Notes: generated from the letters alone by a model not told the origin. A DNA stretch of 64,000 nucleotides from Ferrimonas balearica (GCF_019802055.1 NZ_JAHVHW010000006.1:248001-312000), one strand, 5' to 3'. Positions 10,259 through 19,596 are shown, numbered from the stretch's first letter. Made by a program: numbers and translations.

Positions 10259-11524
10259 ATGAACCTTACCGAACTGAAACAGAAACCGGTCTCCGAACTG
10301 GTTGCCCTGGCCGAGTCCATGGGCCTGGAGAACCTGGCTCGTGCACGGAAGCAAGATATTCTGTTCGCCATCCTCAAGGCGCACGCCAAAAGCGGTGAAG
10401 ATATCTACGGCGACGGCGTCCTGGAGATCCTGCAAGACGGCTTTGGCTTTCTTCGCAGCGCGGACTCTTCCTATCTTGCCGGCCCGGATGACATCTACGT
10501 CAGCCCCAGTCAGATCCGTCGATTTAACCTGCGTACCGGTGATTCCATCTCAGGTAAGATCCGACCGCCGAAAGAGGGCGAGCGCTATTTTGCCCTGCTG
10601 AAAGTCAGCGAAGTTAACTTCGACCGTCCTGAAAGCTCCCGCAGCAAAATCCTGTTTGAGAACCTGACTCCCCTGCATGCCAACGATCGTCTGCGCATGG
10701 AGCGAGGCAACGGTTCCACCGAGGACATCACTGCTCGCGTACTGGATCTGGCCAGCCCCATCGGTAAAGGTCAACGTGGTCTGATTGTGGCCCCGCCGAA
10801 AGCCGGTAAGACCCTGTTGCTGCAGAACATTGCCCAATCCATCGCCTACAACCACCCCGATTGTGTGTTGATGGTGCTGCTGATCGACGAACGTCCCGAA
10901 GAGGTGACTGAGATGCAGCGTCTGGTGAAGGGCGAAGTGGTGGCCTCCACCTTCGACGAGCCGGCTTCCCGCCACGTTCAGGTTGCTGAAATGGTGATCG
11001 AGAAGGCCAAGCGTCTGGTTGAGCACAAGAAAGACGTGGTGATCCTGCTGGACTCCATCACCCGTCTGGCCCGTGCCTACAACACCGTGGTACCGAGCTC
11101 CGGTAAAGTACTGACCGGTGGTGTGGACGCCAACGCCCTGCACCGTCCCAAGCGCTTCTTCGGTGCGGCCCGTAATGTTGAGGAGGGCGGCAGCCTGACC
11201 ATCATCGCCACCGCGCTGATCGACACCGGCTCCAAAATGGATGAAGTGATCTACGAAGAGTTCAAGGGCACCGGTAACATGGAACTGCACCTGTCTCGCA
11301 AGATCGCCGAGCGCCGCGTGTTCCCGGCCATCGACTTTAACCGCTCCGGCACCCGCCGCGAAGAGCTGCTGGCTGGCAGCGAAGAGCTGCAGAAGATGTG
11401 GATCCTGCGTAAGATCCTCAACCCGATGCAGGAAGTGGAAGCGATGGAGTTCCTCATCGACAAGCTGGCGATGACCAAAACCAATGACGAGTTCTTTGAC
11501 GCGATGAAGCGCGCCAAGTCCTGA
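10259..11524 (+). CDS. rho: Transcription termination factor Rho
   Basis: The hexameric RNA-dependent ATPase that terminates transcription. The 421-residue chain begins [15 protein letters not shown] as in other gammaproteobacteria. The RNA-binding domain holds DGFGFLR. The ATPase domain has the P-loop [12 protein letters not shown], the Walker [17 protein letters not shown], and the Q- and R-loop segments. The 165-base leader after the trxA terminator has no SD-like sequence directly before the ATG, so translation may be weak or controlled. No clear rhoL leader peptide was found. Confidence 0.98.
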   Translation: MNLTELKQKPVSELVALAESMGLENLARARKQDILFAILKAHAKSGEDIYGDGVLEILQDGFGFLRSADSSYLAGPDDIYVSPSQIRRFNLRTGDSISGKIRPPKEGERYFALLKVSEVNFDRPESSRSKILFENLTPLHANDRLRMERGNGSTEDITARVLDLASPIGKGQRGLIVAPPKAGKTLLLQNIAQSIAYNHPDCVLMVLLIDERPEEVTEMQRLVKGEVVASTFDEPASRHVQVAEMVIEKAKRLVEHKKDVVILLDSITRLARAYNTVVPSSGKVLTGGVDANALHRPKRFFGAARNVEEGGSLTIIATALIDTGSKMDEVIYEEFKGTGNMELHLSRKIAERRVFPAIDFNRSGTRREELLAGSEELQKMWILRKILNPMQEVEAMEFLIDKLAMTKTNDEFFDAMKRAKS

Positions 11525-11547
11525 GTTGGTTCTGAACCCGCCTAAAA

Positions 11548-11574
11548 AACACCGCCTTCGGGCGGTGTTTTTAT
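11548..11574 (+). terminator. Intrinsic terminator after rho
   Basis: The stem AACACCGCC/GGCGGTGTT with a TTCG loop is followed by a T-run. Confidence 0.92.
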
Positions 11575-11655
11575 TTCTGCCCGGCTCCCCGGAAGGCTAC
11601 CGCTGCGCTCCCGCTGGACTATAACCAGGGGAGGACAGTAAAGGGGGATAGCAAC

Positions 11656-11808
11656 ATGGGTGAACGGGCACAACAACCGATTGAGCGACGCCAGCATCAG
11701 GAGCGCCGTCAGCATCATGAACGGCGTGAAGAGACCCGGTTCGACGATGACAGGGGCGATCGCCGCATCAGCGACCGCCGCCATGAGGACCGCGCCGTCG
11801 GCCATTGA
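11656..11808 (+). CDS. Very small Arg/Glu/His-rich protein (50 aa)
   Basis: A 50-codon frame starts MGERAQQPIERRQ and ends RRHEDRAVGH. About half its residues are charged. It has recurrent ERR and DRR triplets spaced three to seven residues apart, which suggests a charged helix or a nucleic-acid-binding or intrinsically disordered protein. The AAGGGGG ribosome binding site eight bases upstream is strong, and a perfect terminator begins four bases after the stop. Together these make a real gene likely. It sits in its own transcription unit between the rho terminator and the convergent TraF-like gene. No family is recognised. Confidence 0.65.
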   Translation: MGERAQQPIERRQHQERRQHHERREETRFDDDRGDRRISDRRHEDRAVGH

Positions 11809-11811
11809 GCA

Positions 11812-11850
11812 ATACAGAAACGCCCCGGACCAGCCGGGGCGTTTCTGTAT
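11812..11850. terminator. Bidirectional terminator with a 17-base perfect stem
   Basis: Arms of 17 bases from ATACAGAAACGCC to its complement enclose a five-base loop. It would end both the small gene and the convergent TraF-like gene. Confidence 0.88.
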
Positions 11851-11873
11851 GACTTACGCGCGTTATTTCGGGC

Positions 11874-13064
11874 TCAGAACTTCAGGCCCAACTGCACCAC
11901 AGCGCCGCGTTCGTCGTCGTCACCAAACTGGCCAGCCAGATCCAGTGTGAACACGTCACCGGGGGAGATCCCCAGGCCCAGGCTCAACACATCTTCCGAA
12001 TTGCCTTCCAGGTCGTGACGATAACCGGCACGCAGCTGCGCGTGGCCACCGAAATCGTACTCCACACCGAAGCGGGCCCACTGGCGCGGATCGGTTAGGG
12101 CGGCAAAGGATTCATCTTTGATCAGGTCCAGATCCAGCGCGGCGGTAAAGCCGCCCTGCTGGAACGCCACCGCACCGATCACCGTGGGCTTCAGTTCCAG
12201 GTCCTGATTGTTGGTGTTACGCAAAGACTGGCTGATCAGGTTGCGCCCCACCAGGCCATACTGCCAGGGCCCATAGCTGCCCTGGAAACCCACATCCAGG
12301 TTGAACTCGGTCTGGTCGGTCAGGTTGTCATCGGAGGTAATGTCATCCTCGTCGAAGTTACTGACGGTGGCGTTGTAGTAATAGGTGTCAATACGCTGCA
12401 TTTTGGGCGCCACACCCACGGAGAACTGGCCCAGCCAGGGGCTTTGAAACTCGCGGGCAAAGCTCAGGGCCACTTCGGTGATCCCGACCGCCTGCACATC
12501 GGCGTTGGACTGGATGTCGTTCTGGTCAAAGGGTGCGCCAGCCAGAGCGTCGTCCAGCAGTTGCTCATCCTCTTCGATGTAGTTGATCAGGCCATTGCCC
12601 ACCAGGAAGGTGTTGAGGGATAGACCAAAACCCAGGCTCTTGCTGGGCACAAAGAAGCCCAGCAGGGCACCGCCGTTGGCTTCCGGCTTAGTCTGGTCCA
12701 GATTCTCCAACTGGCCGACGATCTCATCCTTCAATGCCAAGGCTTCCGGGGCAGCGTTCGGATCACCGCTGTTGATCAGGGCTTCGAAGCGGTCCAGGTT
12801 GGCCTGCAGCGCATCAATGTCGTCAATGGCCTCTTCGTAGTCCCGGGCCAATACCCCGGCGCCCAGTTGAAAATAGAAATCCTCACCCTCTTTAAATCGG
12901 GTCAGCAAAGCCGGGTTCTGGCTGGCGCGGGTAAAATCACCGGAGGCCACACCAACCCCGCCCATGCCGCCAGCGCGGGCATCGGCAAAAACGGTGGCGG
13001 AGGCGGAGGGTGTCAGCAGGGGGAGAAGCGCCAAAGTCGCGGCGCCAAGGTATACGCGTTTCAT
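11874..13064 (-). CDS. Outer-membrane beta-barrel-like TraF family protein
   Basis: A 396-residue exported protein of the TraF-like family (PF13729 type), annotated as conjugal transfer TraF but found on chromosomes without any conjugation genes. It has a signal peptide ending SASA, then FADARAGGMGGVGVASGDFTRASQNPALL, a pattern shared with FadL-like barrel proteins. The rest is made of alternating amphipathic strands and it ends in a terminal Phe (LGLKF), as in outer-membrane barrels. Residues about 75-125 form a coiled-coil-like insert. The start at ATG 13064 is preferred over TTG 13067, with AAGGA eight bases upstream. Substrate or role is unknown. Confidence 0.8.
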   Translation of the reverse strand: MKRVYLGAATLALLPLLTPSASATVFADARAGGMGGVGVASGDFTRASQNPALLTRFKEGEDFYFQLGAGVLARDYEEAIDDIDALQANLDRFEALINSGDPNAAPEALALKDEIVGQLENLDQTKPEANGGALLGFFVPSKSLGFGLSLNTFLVGNGLINYIEEDEQLLDDALAGAPFDQNDIQSNADVQAVGITEVALSFAREFQSPWLGQFSVGVAPKMQRIDTYYYNATVSNFDEDDITSDDNLTDQTEFNLDVGFQGSYGPWQYGLVGRNLISQSLRNTNNQDLELKPTVIGAVAFQQGGFTAALDLDLIKDESFAALTDPRQWARFGVEYDFGGHAQLRAGYRHDLEGNSEDVLSLGLGISPGDVFTLDLAGQFGDDDERGAVVQLGLKF

Positions 13065-13239
13065 CAATTACTTCCTTGTCCAATAACGGCGGACGGAGCC
13101 TTAAAAAGGGTGGAATCTAACCCTGTTCGAGTTCTGAGGCTGGGAGCGGGCTCACGATCCTGACACCTTGTGGTCACAGCACGACAGCCGTAACGCCCCC
13201 TTTTGTTAACGACCGGGAGCGGGTCAAACTTGAATGAAA

Positions 13240-13710
13240 TTACGGTGTGGGCTGCGGGCAGGATTCGGCCTGGTAGCGGTCGGAGAGAAAGTCGTAGCGA
13301 TAGCATTGACCCTGCCACTGGTAGCGGGTGCCGTTCGCGGTTTGAATCAAGCGGGCATTGGCGGGGAGTGAGGCCCGGCTGTTACGGGGAGTCTGCGCCT
13401 GCCGTAGGGTGGTGTCGGTGGGTACAACCAGCGGTTTAGGCTGAGGTTTTGCCCTGTCTGGTGTGGAGTAACGGTAGGGATAACGGTATCCCCAGTCACG
13501 CCAGTAGCGACGCTCCCAGTGCGAGGGATACCAGGGGTAGCGCCAGCGACTGGACCAGTAGGGGTCACCATAACGATAGTGGCCATAGCTCACCGATGGG
13601 GAGCCGTAGTGAATCGACCAGCCCCAGTCCCCGGCCAGGGCTCCGCCGCTGATTGCCAGCAGCAAACTGGCCAACAGAGTCTGGCGATTAAGGGCAGGGT
13701 ATCGGCACAT
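13240..13710 (-). CDS. Secreted Tyr/Trp/Arg-rich protein of unknown function
   Basis: The 156-residue product has a signal peptide (about residues 1-26, ending ALAG). A segment of about 60 residues that follows is very rich in Tyr, Trp, Arg, Gly and Ser (for example YGHYRYGDPYWSSRWRYPWY). The C-terminal part has a YQWQGQCYRYDF phrase and a second Cys near the end. Its start overlaps the end of the upstream gene by 23 bases, so the two are coupled. The aromatic/Arg-rich low-complexity region recalls YXWGXX-type envelope proteins, but no family was recognised. Confidence 0.75.
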   Translation of the reverse strand: MCRYPALNRQTLLASLLLAISGGALAGDWGWSIHYGSPSVSYGHYRYGDPYWSSRWRYPWYPSHWERRYWRDWGYRYPYRYSTPDRAKPQPKPLVVPTDTTLRQAQTPRNSRASLPANARLIQTANGTRYQWQGQCYRYDFLSDRYQAESCPQPTP

Positions 13711-14140
13711 AGTCGTTGGTCATCCAACTTTTTCGGTAACAACCCACTTCGTTCTTCCAGTATCGCCCCTGGGGAGACTCCCGCTCAACTGCCCCGGGCG
13801 GGGGCGTGCCCAGAGTCGGATTGGGGCCGGTCGGAGGGGTAACCAGGGTATCGAACTCGGTACGGGGTTTGGCGTCCCCCTCGAGCCTCAACCGGGGTGG
13901 CGTCTGAGCCAATGGGTCATCCACGCCCTGCCAACGGGCCGGGTCATGGCGCTCACGGTACTGCTCCTGCCAGGTCTGCTGATTCCAGCGCTGGTTTTGC
14001 TGCCACTCCCGTTGCTGCTGCCAGCGCTGCTCCAGTGGCGGCGCACCGATGGGGCGCTGAGACTTATATCCTGCGTTCCAGTTGGGTGGCTGGTTGGCCA
14101 GCACGGTCAGCGCCAGTAACAGTGTGGTGGTGATCCCCAT
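13688..14140 (-). CDS. Secreted Gln/Trp-rich protein of unknown function
   Basis: A 150-residue exported protein with a short hydrophobic N-terminus. The first half is rich in Gln, Trp and Arg (RWQQQREWQQNQRWNQQTW). A Pro/Thr-rich middle follows, and a two-cysteine C-terminus (VGCYRKSWM and PIPCP). The paired C-terminal cysteines resemble those of the next gene, and the two genes overlap, so they probably form a small operon of envelope proteins. A GGGGGAGAG-type site precedes the start. Function is unknown. Confidence 0.72.
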   Translation of the reverse strand: MGITTTLLLALTVLANQPPNWNAGYKSQRPIGAPPLEQRWQQQREWQQNQRWNQQTWQEQYRERHDPARWQGVDDPLAQTPPRLRLEGDAKPRTEFDTLVTPPTGPNPTLGTPPPGAVERESPQGRYWKNEVGCYRKSWMTNDYVPIPCP

Positions 14141-14286
14141 CAGGCTCTCCCCCGTTTCCGCTCTGATGACAGTTTAGGCCCCGTGACCCGCCCCGGGTTC
14201 CACCTGCCCTGTCCCGGCGACGGTCGCACCGCTATAATACCCCGGCACTTTGACGAAGGTCACACCAGCACAGAGAATAAAATCTA

Positions 14287-15765
14287 ATGAAGTTCAGTGA
14301 CTTGCGAGAATTTATCCAGTTTCTTGAGCAGCAGGGCGAGCTCAAGCGCATCACCGCCGAGGTGGACCCTCACCTGGAGATGACCGAGATCTGCGACCGC
14401 GTACTGCGGGCCGGAGGCCCGGCGCTCCTGTTTGAGAACCCCAAGGGCAGCGAGATGCCGGTGCTGGCCAACCTGTTCGGTACGCCGCGCCGGGTCGCCC
14501 TGGCGATGGGCCGTGAAGACACCTCCGCGCTGAAGGAGGTGGGAGAGTTGCTGGCGTTTCTGAAAGAGCCTGAGCCACCCTCAGGCTTTAAGGACGCCAT
14601 CGCCAAGGTGCCGATGTTCAAGCAGGCCCTGAATCTGCCGCCCAAGCGCGTCAGCAAGGCACCCTGTCAGGAGATCGTGTTCGAAGGTGATGAGGTGGAC
14701 CTCACCAAACTGCCGGTTCAGCACTGCTGGCCGGGGGATGTTGCGCCCCTGGTAACCTGGGGCCTGACCATCACCAAAGGACCCAATCAGAAGCGTCAGA
14801 ATCTGGGGATCTACCGCCAGCAACTGCTGGGTAAGAACCAGCTGATCATGCGCTGGTTGGCTCACCGTGGTGGCGCACTGGATTACCGCGACTTCCAGCA
14901 GAAGTATCCTGGTGAACGCTACCCGGTCGCGGTGGCGTTGGGTGCCGACCCGGTCACCATTCTCGGGGCCGTCACCCCGGTACCGGATGGTCTGAGCGAG
15001 TACGCTTTTGCTGGCCTGCTGCGTGGCGAACGCACTCAGGTCACCAAGGCGCTGTCCTGTGACCTTGAGGTGCCCGCCACCGCCGAGATCATACTGGAGG
15101 GTTACCTTGAGCCCGGCCTGGAAGCCCCGGAAGGCCCCTACGGTGACCACACCGGTTACTACAACGAGGTGGAATCCTTCCCGGTGCTGACCGTCACCCA
15201 CGTCACCATGCGGAAAGACGCCATCTACCACAGCACCTACACCGGCCGTCCGCCGGATGAGCCAGCGATGCTGGGTGTGGCCCTGAACGAAGTGTTCGTG
15301 CCGATTCTTCGCAAGCAGTTCCCTGAGATTCAGGACTTCTACCTGCCGCCGGAGGGTTGCTCCTACCGGATGGCGGTCATCACCATCAAGAAGCAGTACC
15401 CGGGCCACGCCAAGCGCGTGATGATGGCGGCCTGGAGCTATCTGCGCCAGTTCATGTACACCAAGTTCATCGTGGTCTGCGACGACGACGTGAATGCCCG
15501 CAACTGGGAAGACGTGATCTGGGCCATCACCACCCGAATGGACCCCGCCCGGGACACGGTGATGATTGAAAACACTCCCATCGACTATCTGGACTTTGCC
15601 TCTCCGGTGGCAGGCCTGGGTTCCAAGATGGGCATGGACGCCACCAACAAGTGGCCCGGCGAAACCGATCGCGAATGGGGTGAACCCATCGTTATGGACG
15701 AGGCGATCAAGACCCGCGTGGATGAGCGCTGGGCTGAGCTGGGTCTGGACCCCATAAAAAAATAA
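14287..15765 (+). CDS. ubiD: 3-octaprenyl-4-hydroxybenzoate carboxy-lyase UbiD
   Basis: A 492-residue prenylated-FMN-dependent decarboxylase of ubiquinone synthesis, acting on 3-octaprenyl-4-hydroxybenzoate. It starts [22 protein letters not shown], as E. coli UbiD does. It contains the conserved E-x-P-F/Y-x-G-like segment [14 protein letters not shown] and the family C-terminal [12 protein letters not shown]. The length is typical. The flavin reductase gene fre follows after ten bases, as in E. coli, which fits a need for reduced flavin. ubiA and ubiK of the same pathway are also in this window. Confidence 0.97.
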   Translation: MKFSDLREFIQFLEQQGELKRITAEVDPHLEMTEICDRVLRAGGPALLFENPKGSEMPVLANLFGTPRRVALAMGREDTSALKEVGELLAFLKEPEPPSGFKDAIAKVPMFKQALNLPPKRVSKAPCQEIVFEGDEVDLTKLPVQHCWPGDVAPLVTWGLTITKGPNQKRQNLGIYRQQLLGKNQLIMRWLAHRGGALDYRDFQQKYPGERYPVAVALGADPVTILGAVTPVPDGLSEYAFAGLLRGERTQVTKALSCDLEVPATAEIILEGYLEPGLEAPEGPYGDHTGYYNEVESFPVLTVTHVTMRKDAIYHSTYTGRPPDEPAMLGVALNEVFVPILRKQFPEIQDFYLPPEGCSYRMAVITIKKQYPGHAKRVMMAAWSYLRQFMYTKFIVVCDDDVNARNWEDVIWAITTRMDPARDTVMIENTPIDYLDFASPVAGLGSKMGMDATNKWPGETDREWGEPIVMDEAIKTRVDERWAELGLDPIKK

Positions 15766-15775
15766 CGAGAACGCC

Positions 15776-16468
15776 ATGAGTCGTATCCGCTGTCAGATAG
15801 AGCAACTGACCCCCATGAGTGACACCGTCTTTAAGGCGGTACTCACTCCGGAACAGCCGCTGGACTTTAAGCCCGGCCAATACCTGACCGTCGTGATGAG
15901 CGAAGAGGACAAGCGCCCCTTCTCCATCGCCTCCAGCCCGCTGGATGGCAAGATTGAGCTGCACATCGGTGCTTCGGTCGCGGAAAGCTTTGCCATGCAG
16001 GTGGTCGACCGCCTGCGTCAGGAGAGCCACATTGAGATCGAGGCCCCCTTCGGGGAGGCCTACCTGCGTCACGACAGTGGCCGTCCCCGCATCCTGATTG
16101 CCGGTGGTACCGGGTTCTCCTACATCCACAGTCTGTTGGACACCCTGCTGCGCCAGGGCGACAGCCACACCACCTTCCTCTACTGGGGCGCGCGGGACCC
16201 GGATGCCATGTACCTCAAAGCACTGGCGGATAAGTGGGCCAGCCAATTCCCCCACCTGACCTTCATTCCGGTCTTTGATGACGCAGTACCAGGCCATCGC
16301 CAGGGCACCGTTATCGATGCGGTGTGTGAGGACTTTGTCAGTCTGCACGACTATGACGTTTACATCGCCGGGCGCTTTGAGATGGCCGGTGCAGCGCGGG
16401 AAAGATTCCGCCAGCAGGGCGTGCTGGATGCCCACCTGTATGGCGACGCTTACGCCTTTATGAAGTAA
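15776..16468 (+). CDS. fre: NAD(P)H-flavin reductase Fre
   Basis: A 230-residue soluble flavin reductase that transfers hydride from NAD(P)H to free flavins. The flavin-binding motif is RPFSIASSP and the NAD-binding motif is ILIAGGTGFSYIHSLL. The C-terminus GDAYAFMK matches the family. It lies ten bases after ubiD and is probably cotranscribed, as in E. coli. Reduced FMN could support UbiX-UbiD cofactor formation; that link is inference. Confidence 0.95.
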   Translation: MSRIRCQIEQLTPMSDTVFKAVLTPEQPLDFKPGQYLTVVMSEEDKRPFSIASSPLDGKIELHIGASVAESFAMQVVDRLRQESHIEIEAPFGEAYLRHDSGRPRILIAGGTGFSYIHSLLDTLLRQGDSHTTFLYWGARDPDAMYLKALADKWASQFPHLTFIPVFDDAVPGHRQGTVIDAVCEDFVSLHDYDVYIAGRFEMAGAARERFRQQGVLDAHLYGDAYAFMK

Positions 16469-16484
16469 GCCCCCAGTCAGCCAA

Positions 16485-16512
16485 AAAAACGGAACCAATC
16501 GGTTCCGTTTTT
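16485..16512 (+). terminator. Intrinsic terminator after fre
   Basis: The stem AAAAACGGAACC/GGTTCCGTTTTT with loop AATC has tracts suited to both strands. Confidence 0.9.
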
Positions 16513-16607
16513 GTTGGTACACGGTCGCCTATTTAGGTCAGGATCACGGATCCCGCTGCGCCAATTGAGGATAATTCCGCCGCCCAAATTTCGACCCAGA
16601 GACCGCC

Positions 16608-17207
16608 ATGACCCTGACCACCCTGCTCAACGGCCAAACCCTTCCGCTGAAAAGCGAATTTCAACTTCGTCTGATGCTGCCCACCGACCTGCCCGCTTGC
16701 TGCGACATGCTGAATGACCCGCAGGTAAACCGTCACCTTTTCTTCGCGCCGGCCGCCGATGAGGTGTATCACGGCCACCTGGGCCCGCTGTTGACCATGG
16801 AGGCTCAGCGCCAGGCTCCGGTAGTGGCGATTGTGAACGCTGAGCAGGCGTTTGTGGGGATGGCCGCATTGGTAAAAAACAACGAATCCGGTGTGTTTGA
16901 GCTGGGTTACCAGTTGAGCGTCTCTGCCTGGGGGCAGGGTCTGGCCACCGCCGCATCCCGCCTGCTGCTGAGCATCGCCTTTGACCAGATGGGTGCCAGC
17001 GAAGTGAAAGCGGACTGCTATGACAACCATCGCGCCAGCAAGCGCGTGCTGGAGAAAGTGGGCCTGGGCCGCACCATCAAGGAGTACGGCTACTTTGAAG
17101 AGGGCACGGTAGACCGCTGCTGGTTTGCCATCACTGAGGCGCAATACCGCCGCTCCCAGGCGGTCGCCAGCACCGCGATGCCGACCATACCGGCGGTAGC
17201 GGCTTAA
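16608..17207 (+). CDS. GNAT family N-acetyltransferase (RimJ/RimL type)
   Basis: A 199-residue acetyltransferase with the acetyl-CoA pyrophosphate loop QGLATAASRLLL and the later segment VKADCYDNHRASKRVLEKVGL typical of the RimJ/RimL group. That group acetylates protein N-termini or small molecules. The first 20 residues are an N-terminal extension. It is a single gene with terminators on both sides. The substrate is unknown. Confidence 0.85.
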   Translation: MTLTTLLNGQTLPLKSEFQLRLMLPTDLPACCDMLNDPQVNRHLFFAPAADEVYHGHLGPLLTMEAQRQAPVVAIVNAEQAFVGMAALVKNNESGVFELGYQLSVSAWGQGLATAASRLLLSIAFDQMGASEVKADCYDNHRASKRVLEKVGLGRTIKEYGYFEEGTVDRCWFAITEAQYRRSQAVASTAMPTIPAVAA

Positions 17208-17232
17208 GGCCCAATCGCCTGCCAGCAAAGCA

Positions 17233-17259
17233 AAAAAGCCAGCGAAATGCTGGCTTTTT
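17233..17259. terminator. Bidirectional terminator between convergent genes
   Basis: The stem AAAAGCCAGC/GCTGGCTTTT serves the acetyltransferase gene and the convergent monooxygenase-fold gene. Confidence 0.88.
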
Positions 17260-17271
17260 GTCGTTCAGGGC

Positions 17272-17562
17272 TTAGCCGACCCGCGTCATCTCATTCACGG
17301 TAAACACCGCCACCGCCCCTTCCGTCGCCTCAAGGTAGGCCTTGATGTGCTCGCTGGCCATATGATCCCGCCACAACGCTCGGCTTTGCCAGTTCTCAAA
17401 AAACAGGAAATGGGCCGGGTTATCGTTGTCCTGGTGCAGGTCATACTGCACGCAGCCCGCTTCCGCCCGGGTCGCCTCAATCAGCTTCAGCAGCTCGGTT
17501 TTCACCAACTCGGCACTCTCCGGATGAGCAATGATGTTGGCAACAATGGTCAGATGGGCCAT
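17272..17562 (-). CDS. Antibiotic biosynthesis monooxygenase-fold protein (YgiN-like)
   Basis: The 96-residue protein has the ferredoxin-like ABM fold, seen in the strands LTIVANIIAHPE, AGCVQYDLHQDNDNPAHFLFFENW and the helix AYLEATEGAV. YgiN-type members act as quinol monooxygenases or on small reactive molecules. The AGGAGAG site before the ATG is strong. It stands alone. Which substrate it uses cannot be told from the sequence. Confidence 0.85.
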   Translation of the reverse strand: MAHLTIVANIIAHPESAELVKTELLKLIEATRAEAGCVQYDLHQDNDNPAHFLFFENWQSRALWRDHMASEHIKAYLEATEGAVAVFTVNEMTRVG

Positions 17563-17591
17563 GGCTCACTCTCCTAGGGATCGGTAAAGGG

Positions 17592-17623
17592 CCACAGCCC
17601 GCGCTATACCGCGTCGGCTGTGG
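17592..17623. repeat. Inverted repeat between the monooxygenase-fold gene and rof
   Basis: Arms CCACAGCC and GGCTGTGG enclose a 16-base centre that itself holds a short CGCG pair. No T-run follows on either strand. It may be an operator or a processing hairpin downstream of rof. Confidence 0.4.
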
Positions 17624-17741
17624 TGTCGATGTAGAGCAATGGTAGACCTGGAGTGGGTGGCGATAAAGGTGACCAACCAAGAGAGAGCTTCAATCACTAT
17701 TTGATAATGCGGATTCGGCAGGGGTGCAGCCGTTGGCTCCC

Positions 17742-17984
17742 TCAATCAAATCGCGCCAGCTGAAAGTGGGGGTTTTCCACCAGCACCTCCAGCATCATCA
17801 AGCTAGCCAGCACCACACTCCGTACCGTTTTCCCCTGCTTCAGGGTCAGGCACTCCTGCCTGGCGTCGTCCCACACCGTATCCAGTGCGGTACCCTCCAG
17901 ACTCTCTCCTGACTTAAGTGTCAGCCTTACCGGGTAATGGAACAGGCAGACGATCTCGATGAAGTCGTACTCCTGACACCTCAT
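17742..17984 (-). CDS. rof: Rof/YaeO-type Rho-binding antiterminator
   Basis: The 80-residue protein matches the Rof family, small Sm-like proteins that bind Rho and inhibit termination. Comparable phrases are YDFIEIVCLFHYPVRLTLKSGE near the start and ARQECLTLKQGKTVRSVVL in the middle. The start at 17984 is chosen over a TTG at 18005, because GGAGG lies just before the ATG and the family motif begins there. The gene lies downstream of ubiA across a terminator. It may modulate the Rho encoded 6 kb away. Confidence 0.75.
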   Translation of the reverse strand: MRCQEYDFIEIVCLFHYPVRLTLKSGESLEGTALDTVWDDARQECLTLKQGKTVRSVVLASLMMLEVLVENPHFQLARFD

Positions 17985-18000
17985 AACCCCTCCATCCCGG

Positions 18001-18033
18001 ATCAAAAAAGGCAGCCCCTGGCTGCCTTTTGAT
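18001..18033 (-). terminator. Intrinsic terminator after ubiA
   Basis: On the minus strand the stem AAAAGGCAGCC/GGCTGCCTTTT is followed by a T-run. It begins at the ubiA stop codon. Confidence 0.88.
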
Positions 18034-18902
18034 TATCTGAGGCCGTACTCCCCAACCACCGCCAGAAACAGCACCAGGCCGGCCCAGTTGTTGTTGAGAA
18101 ACGCCGTAAAACAGGCGCCGCGCTCACGCTCGCGGATCAGGTATTGCTGGTAAACAAAGAACCCGGCCATACCCAGCAAGCCCAACTGGTAGATAAGCCC
18201 CAGTTCCAGCCGCAGACCGATGCCCAGCAGCAGGACCAGAGTGGCCACCTGGAACAGGCCAATCCAGAAACGATCCCAGCGGCCAAACCAGATGGCGCTG
18301 GAGCGGATCCCGATCTTCAAATCGTCTTCGCGATCCACCATGCCGTACATGGTGTCGTAGGCCACCGTCCAGCACCAGTTGGCGGCAAACAGATACCATG
18401 CCAGGGTCGGCACTTCACCAGTCTGGGCCGCAAACGCCATGGGAATGGACCAACTCCAGACGATGCCCAGAAACATCTGGGGTGCTGGCAGGAATCGCTT
18501 GGTAAAGGGGTAGATCACCGTCAGCACAATGCCCACATAGGCCAGCTTGACCGTCAGCGCATTGAGTTGCAGCACCAGGGCGTAACAGACCAGCCCCAAC
18601 ACCACGAACAGTGCCAGTGCCTCCTTCGCCTTGATCTCGCCACTGGCCAGAGGGCGGGAACGGGTGCGCTCAACATGGCTGTCCAGCTTTCGGTCCGCAA
18701 AGTCATTGATGATGCAACCGTTAGCGCGCATCAGCCAAACGCCCACAAAGAAGATGCCCAGCACAAAGGGATCGGGCAGGCCGTCGGCCGCCAGCCACAG
18801 AGCGGCCAGCGCCGGCCACATCAGAAGAAATGTGCCAATGGGTCGATCGAGGCGCGCGAGGCGCCAGTAAGCGTCAAAGCGGCCCTGCAAAACAGCCAGC
18901 AT
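18033..18902 (-). CDS. ubiA: 4-hydroxybenzoate octaprenyltransferase
   Basis: A 289-residue inner-membrane prenyltransferase that joins the polyprenyl chain to 4-hydroxybenzoate in ubiquinone synthesis. The two Asp-rich motifs are visible: NDFADRKLD (with the preceding NGCIIN) and [12 protein letters not shown]. About eight hydrophobic helices are seen. There is no ubiC next to it, unlike E. coli. It provides the substrate for UbiD, also in this window. Confidence 0.96.
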   Translation of the reverse strand: MLAVLQGRFDAYWRLARLDRPIGTFLLMWPALAALWLAADGLPDPFVLGIFFVGVWLMRANGCIINDFADRKLDSHVERTRSRPLASGEIKAKEALALFVVLGLVCYALVLQLNALTVKLAYVGIVLTVIYPFTKRFLPAPQMFLGIVWSWSIPMAFAAQTGEVPTLAWYLFAANWCWTVAYDTMYGMVDREDDLKIGIRSSAIWFGRWDRFWIGLFQVATLVLLLGIGLRLELGLIYQLGLLGMAGFFVYQQYLIRERERGACFTAFLNNNWAGLVLFLAVVGEYGLR

Positions 18903-18968
18903 GGTCCCTGCCTTTCATGATCACAATTGGCCGCCATTATGCGTGATTGGCCTCACCCTGTCAGCCCA

Positions 18969-19006
18969 CAAAAAAGCCGGGAGACCGCGCTTTGGCGACT
19001 CCCGGC
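18969..19006 (-). terminator. Intrinsic terminator after the YbaK-domain gene
   Basis: On the minus strand the stem GCCGGGAG/CTCCCGGC with a 15-base loop is followed by TTTTTT. Confidence 0.82.
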
Positions 19007-19024
19007 AAGGGGTTAATCTCGGAT

Positions 19025-19540
19025 TTACTGCCAGTCCCAGGCCCGCCGGGTCTGGCCGTAATCGATGCCTCTGACCACGCTGAAGCGGCCATGAATGTGA
19101 TTGGCCATCAGCGCCATAAAGGCTTCTTTGTTGATGCGGATAAGGTTTTCATGATCCCCCGCTTCGAGGAAGATCTCGTTCTCCTCACTGAGTTGATCGT
19201 CGTAAACCGCCTGAACCTGGTAGGGGTCTCCCACAGCGGGCACAGCGCCAAGTTCGCAATCGTCGAAGGCGTTTTTCAGCCGTGATTCCGGGATCAGGTG
19301 CAGTTCACGGCCCAGATGCTCACCCAGTTTATGCAGCAGCACGCGGTTGGCAGCGGGCACCACGGCCATCACCCGTCGGCCTTCATGATCTTCAAGAATC
19401 ACCGCTTTGGCGGTCTGTCTGGCTGGCACACCCGCACTCACCGCAGACTGCAACGCAGACTGGCTATGGCGGTGGGGAACCAGTTCGTACTGAACCCCAA
19501 GAGACTTGAGGTAATCACTGACTTTAATGGCAACACCCAT
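19025..19540 (-). CDS. YbaK/ProX-domain protein (aminoacyl-tRNA deacylase-like)
   Basis: A 171-residue cytosolic protein whose first 150 residues match the YbaK/EbsC fold that clears misacylated tRNA. Phrases are HSQSALQSAVSAGVPARQTAKAVIL and the GAVPAVGDPY segment. The ATG at 19540 has AGGAGGT eight bases upstream, so the longer frame from 19567 is rejected. The C-terminal 25 residues after the domain are family-specific. Substrate tRNA is unknown. Confidence 0.82.
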   Translation of the reverse strand: MGVAIKVSDYLKSLGVQYELVPHRHSQSALQSAVSAGVPARQTAKAVILEDHEGRRVMAVVPAANRVLLHKLGEHLGRELHLIPESRLKNAFDDCELGAVPAVGDPYQVQAVYDDQLSEENEIFLEAGDHENLIRINKEAFMALMANHIHGRFSVVRGIDYGQTRRAWDWQ

Positions 19541-19596
19541 AAGGCACCTCCTGGCAACGTCGGCCACACCTTTAATTTTAGGCGTTGCGCCGACAT

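Noticed and set aside
11874-13064. Conjugative element suggested by a TraF-like gene
   Set aside because: No relaxase, coupling protein or other tra gene is near; chromosomal TraF-like proteins of this type are common.
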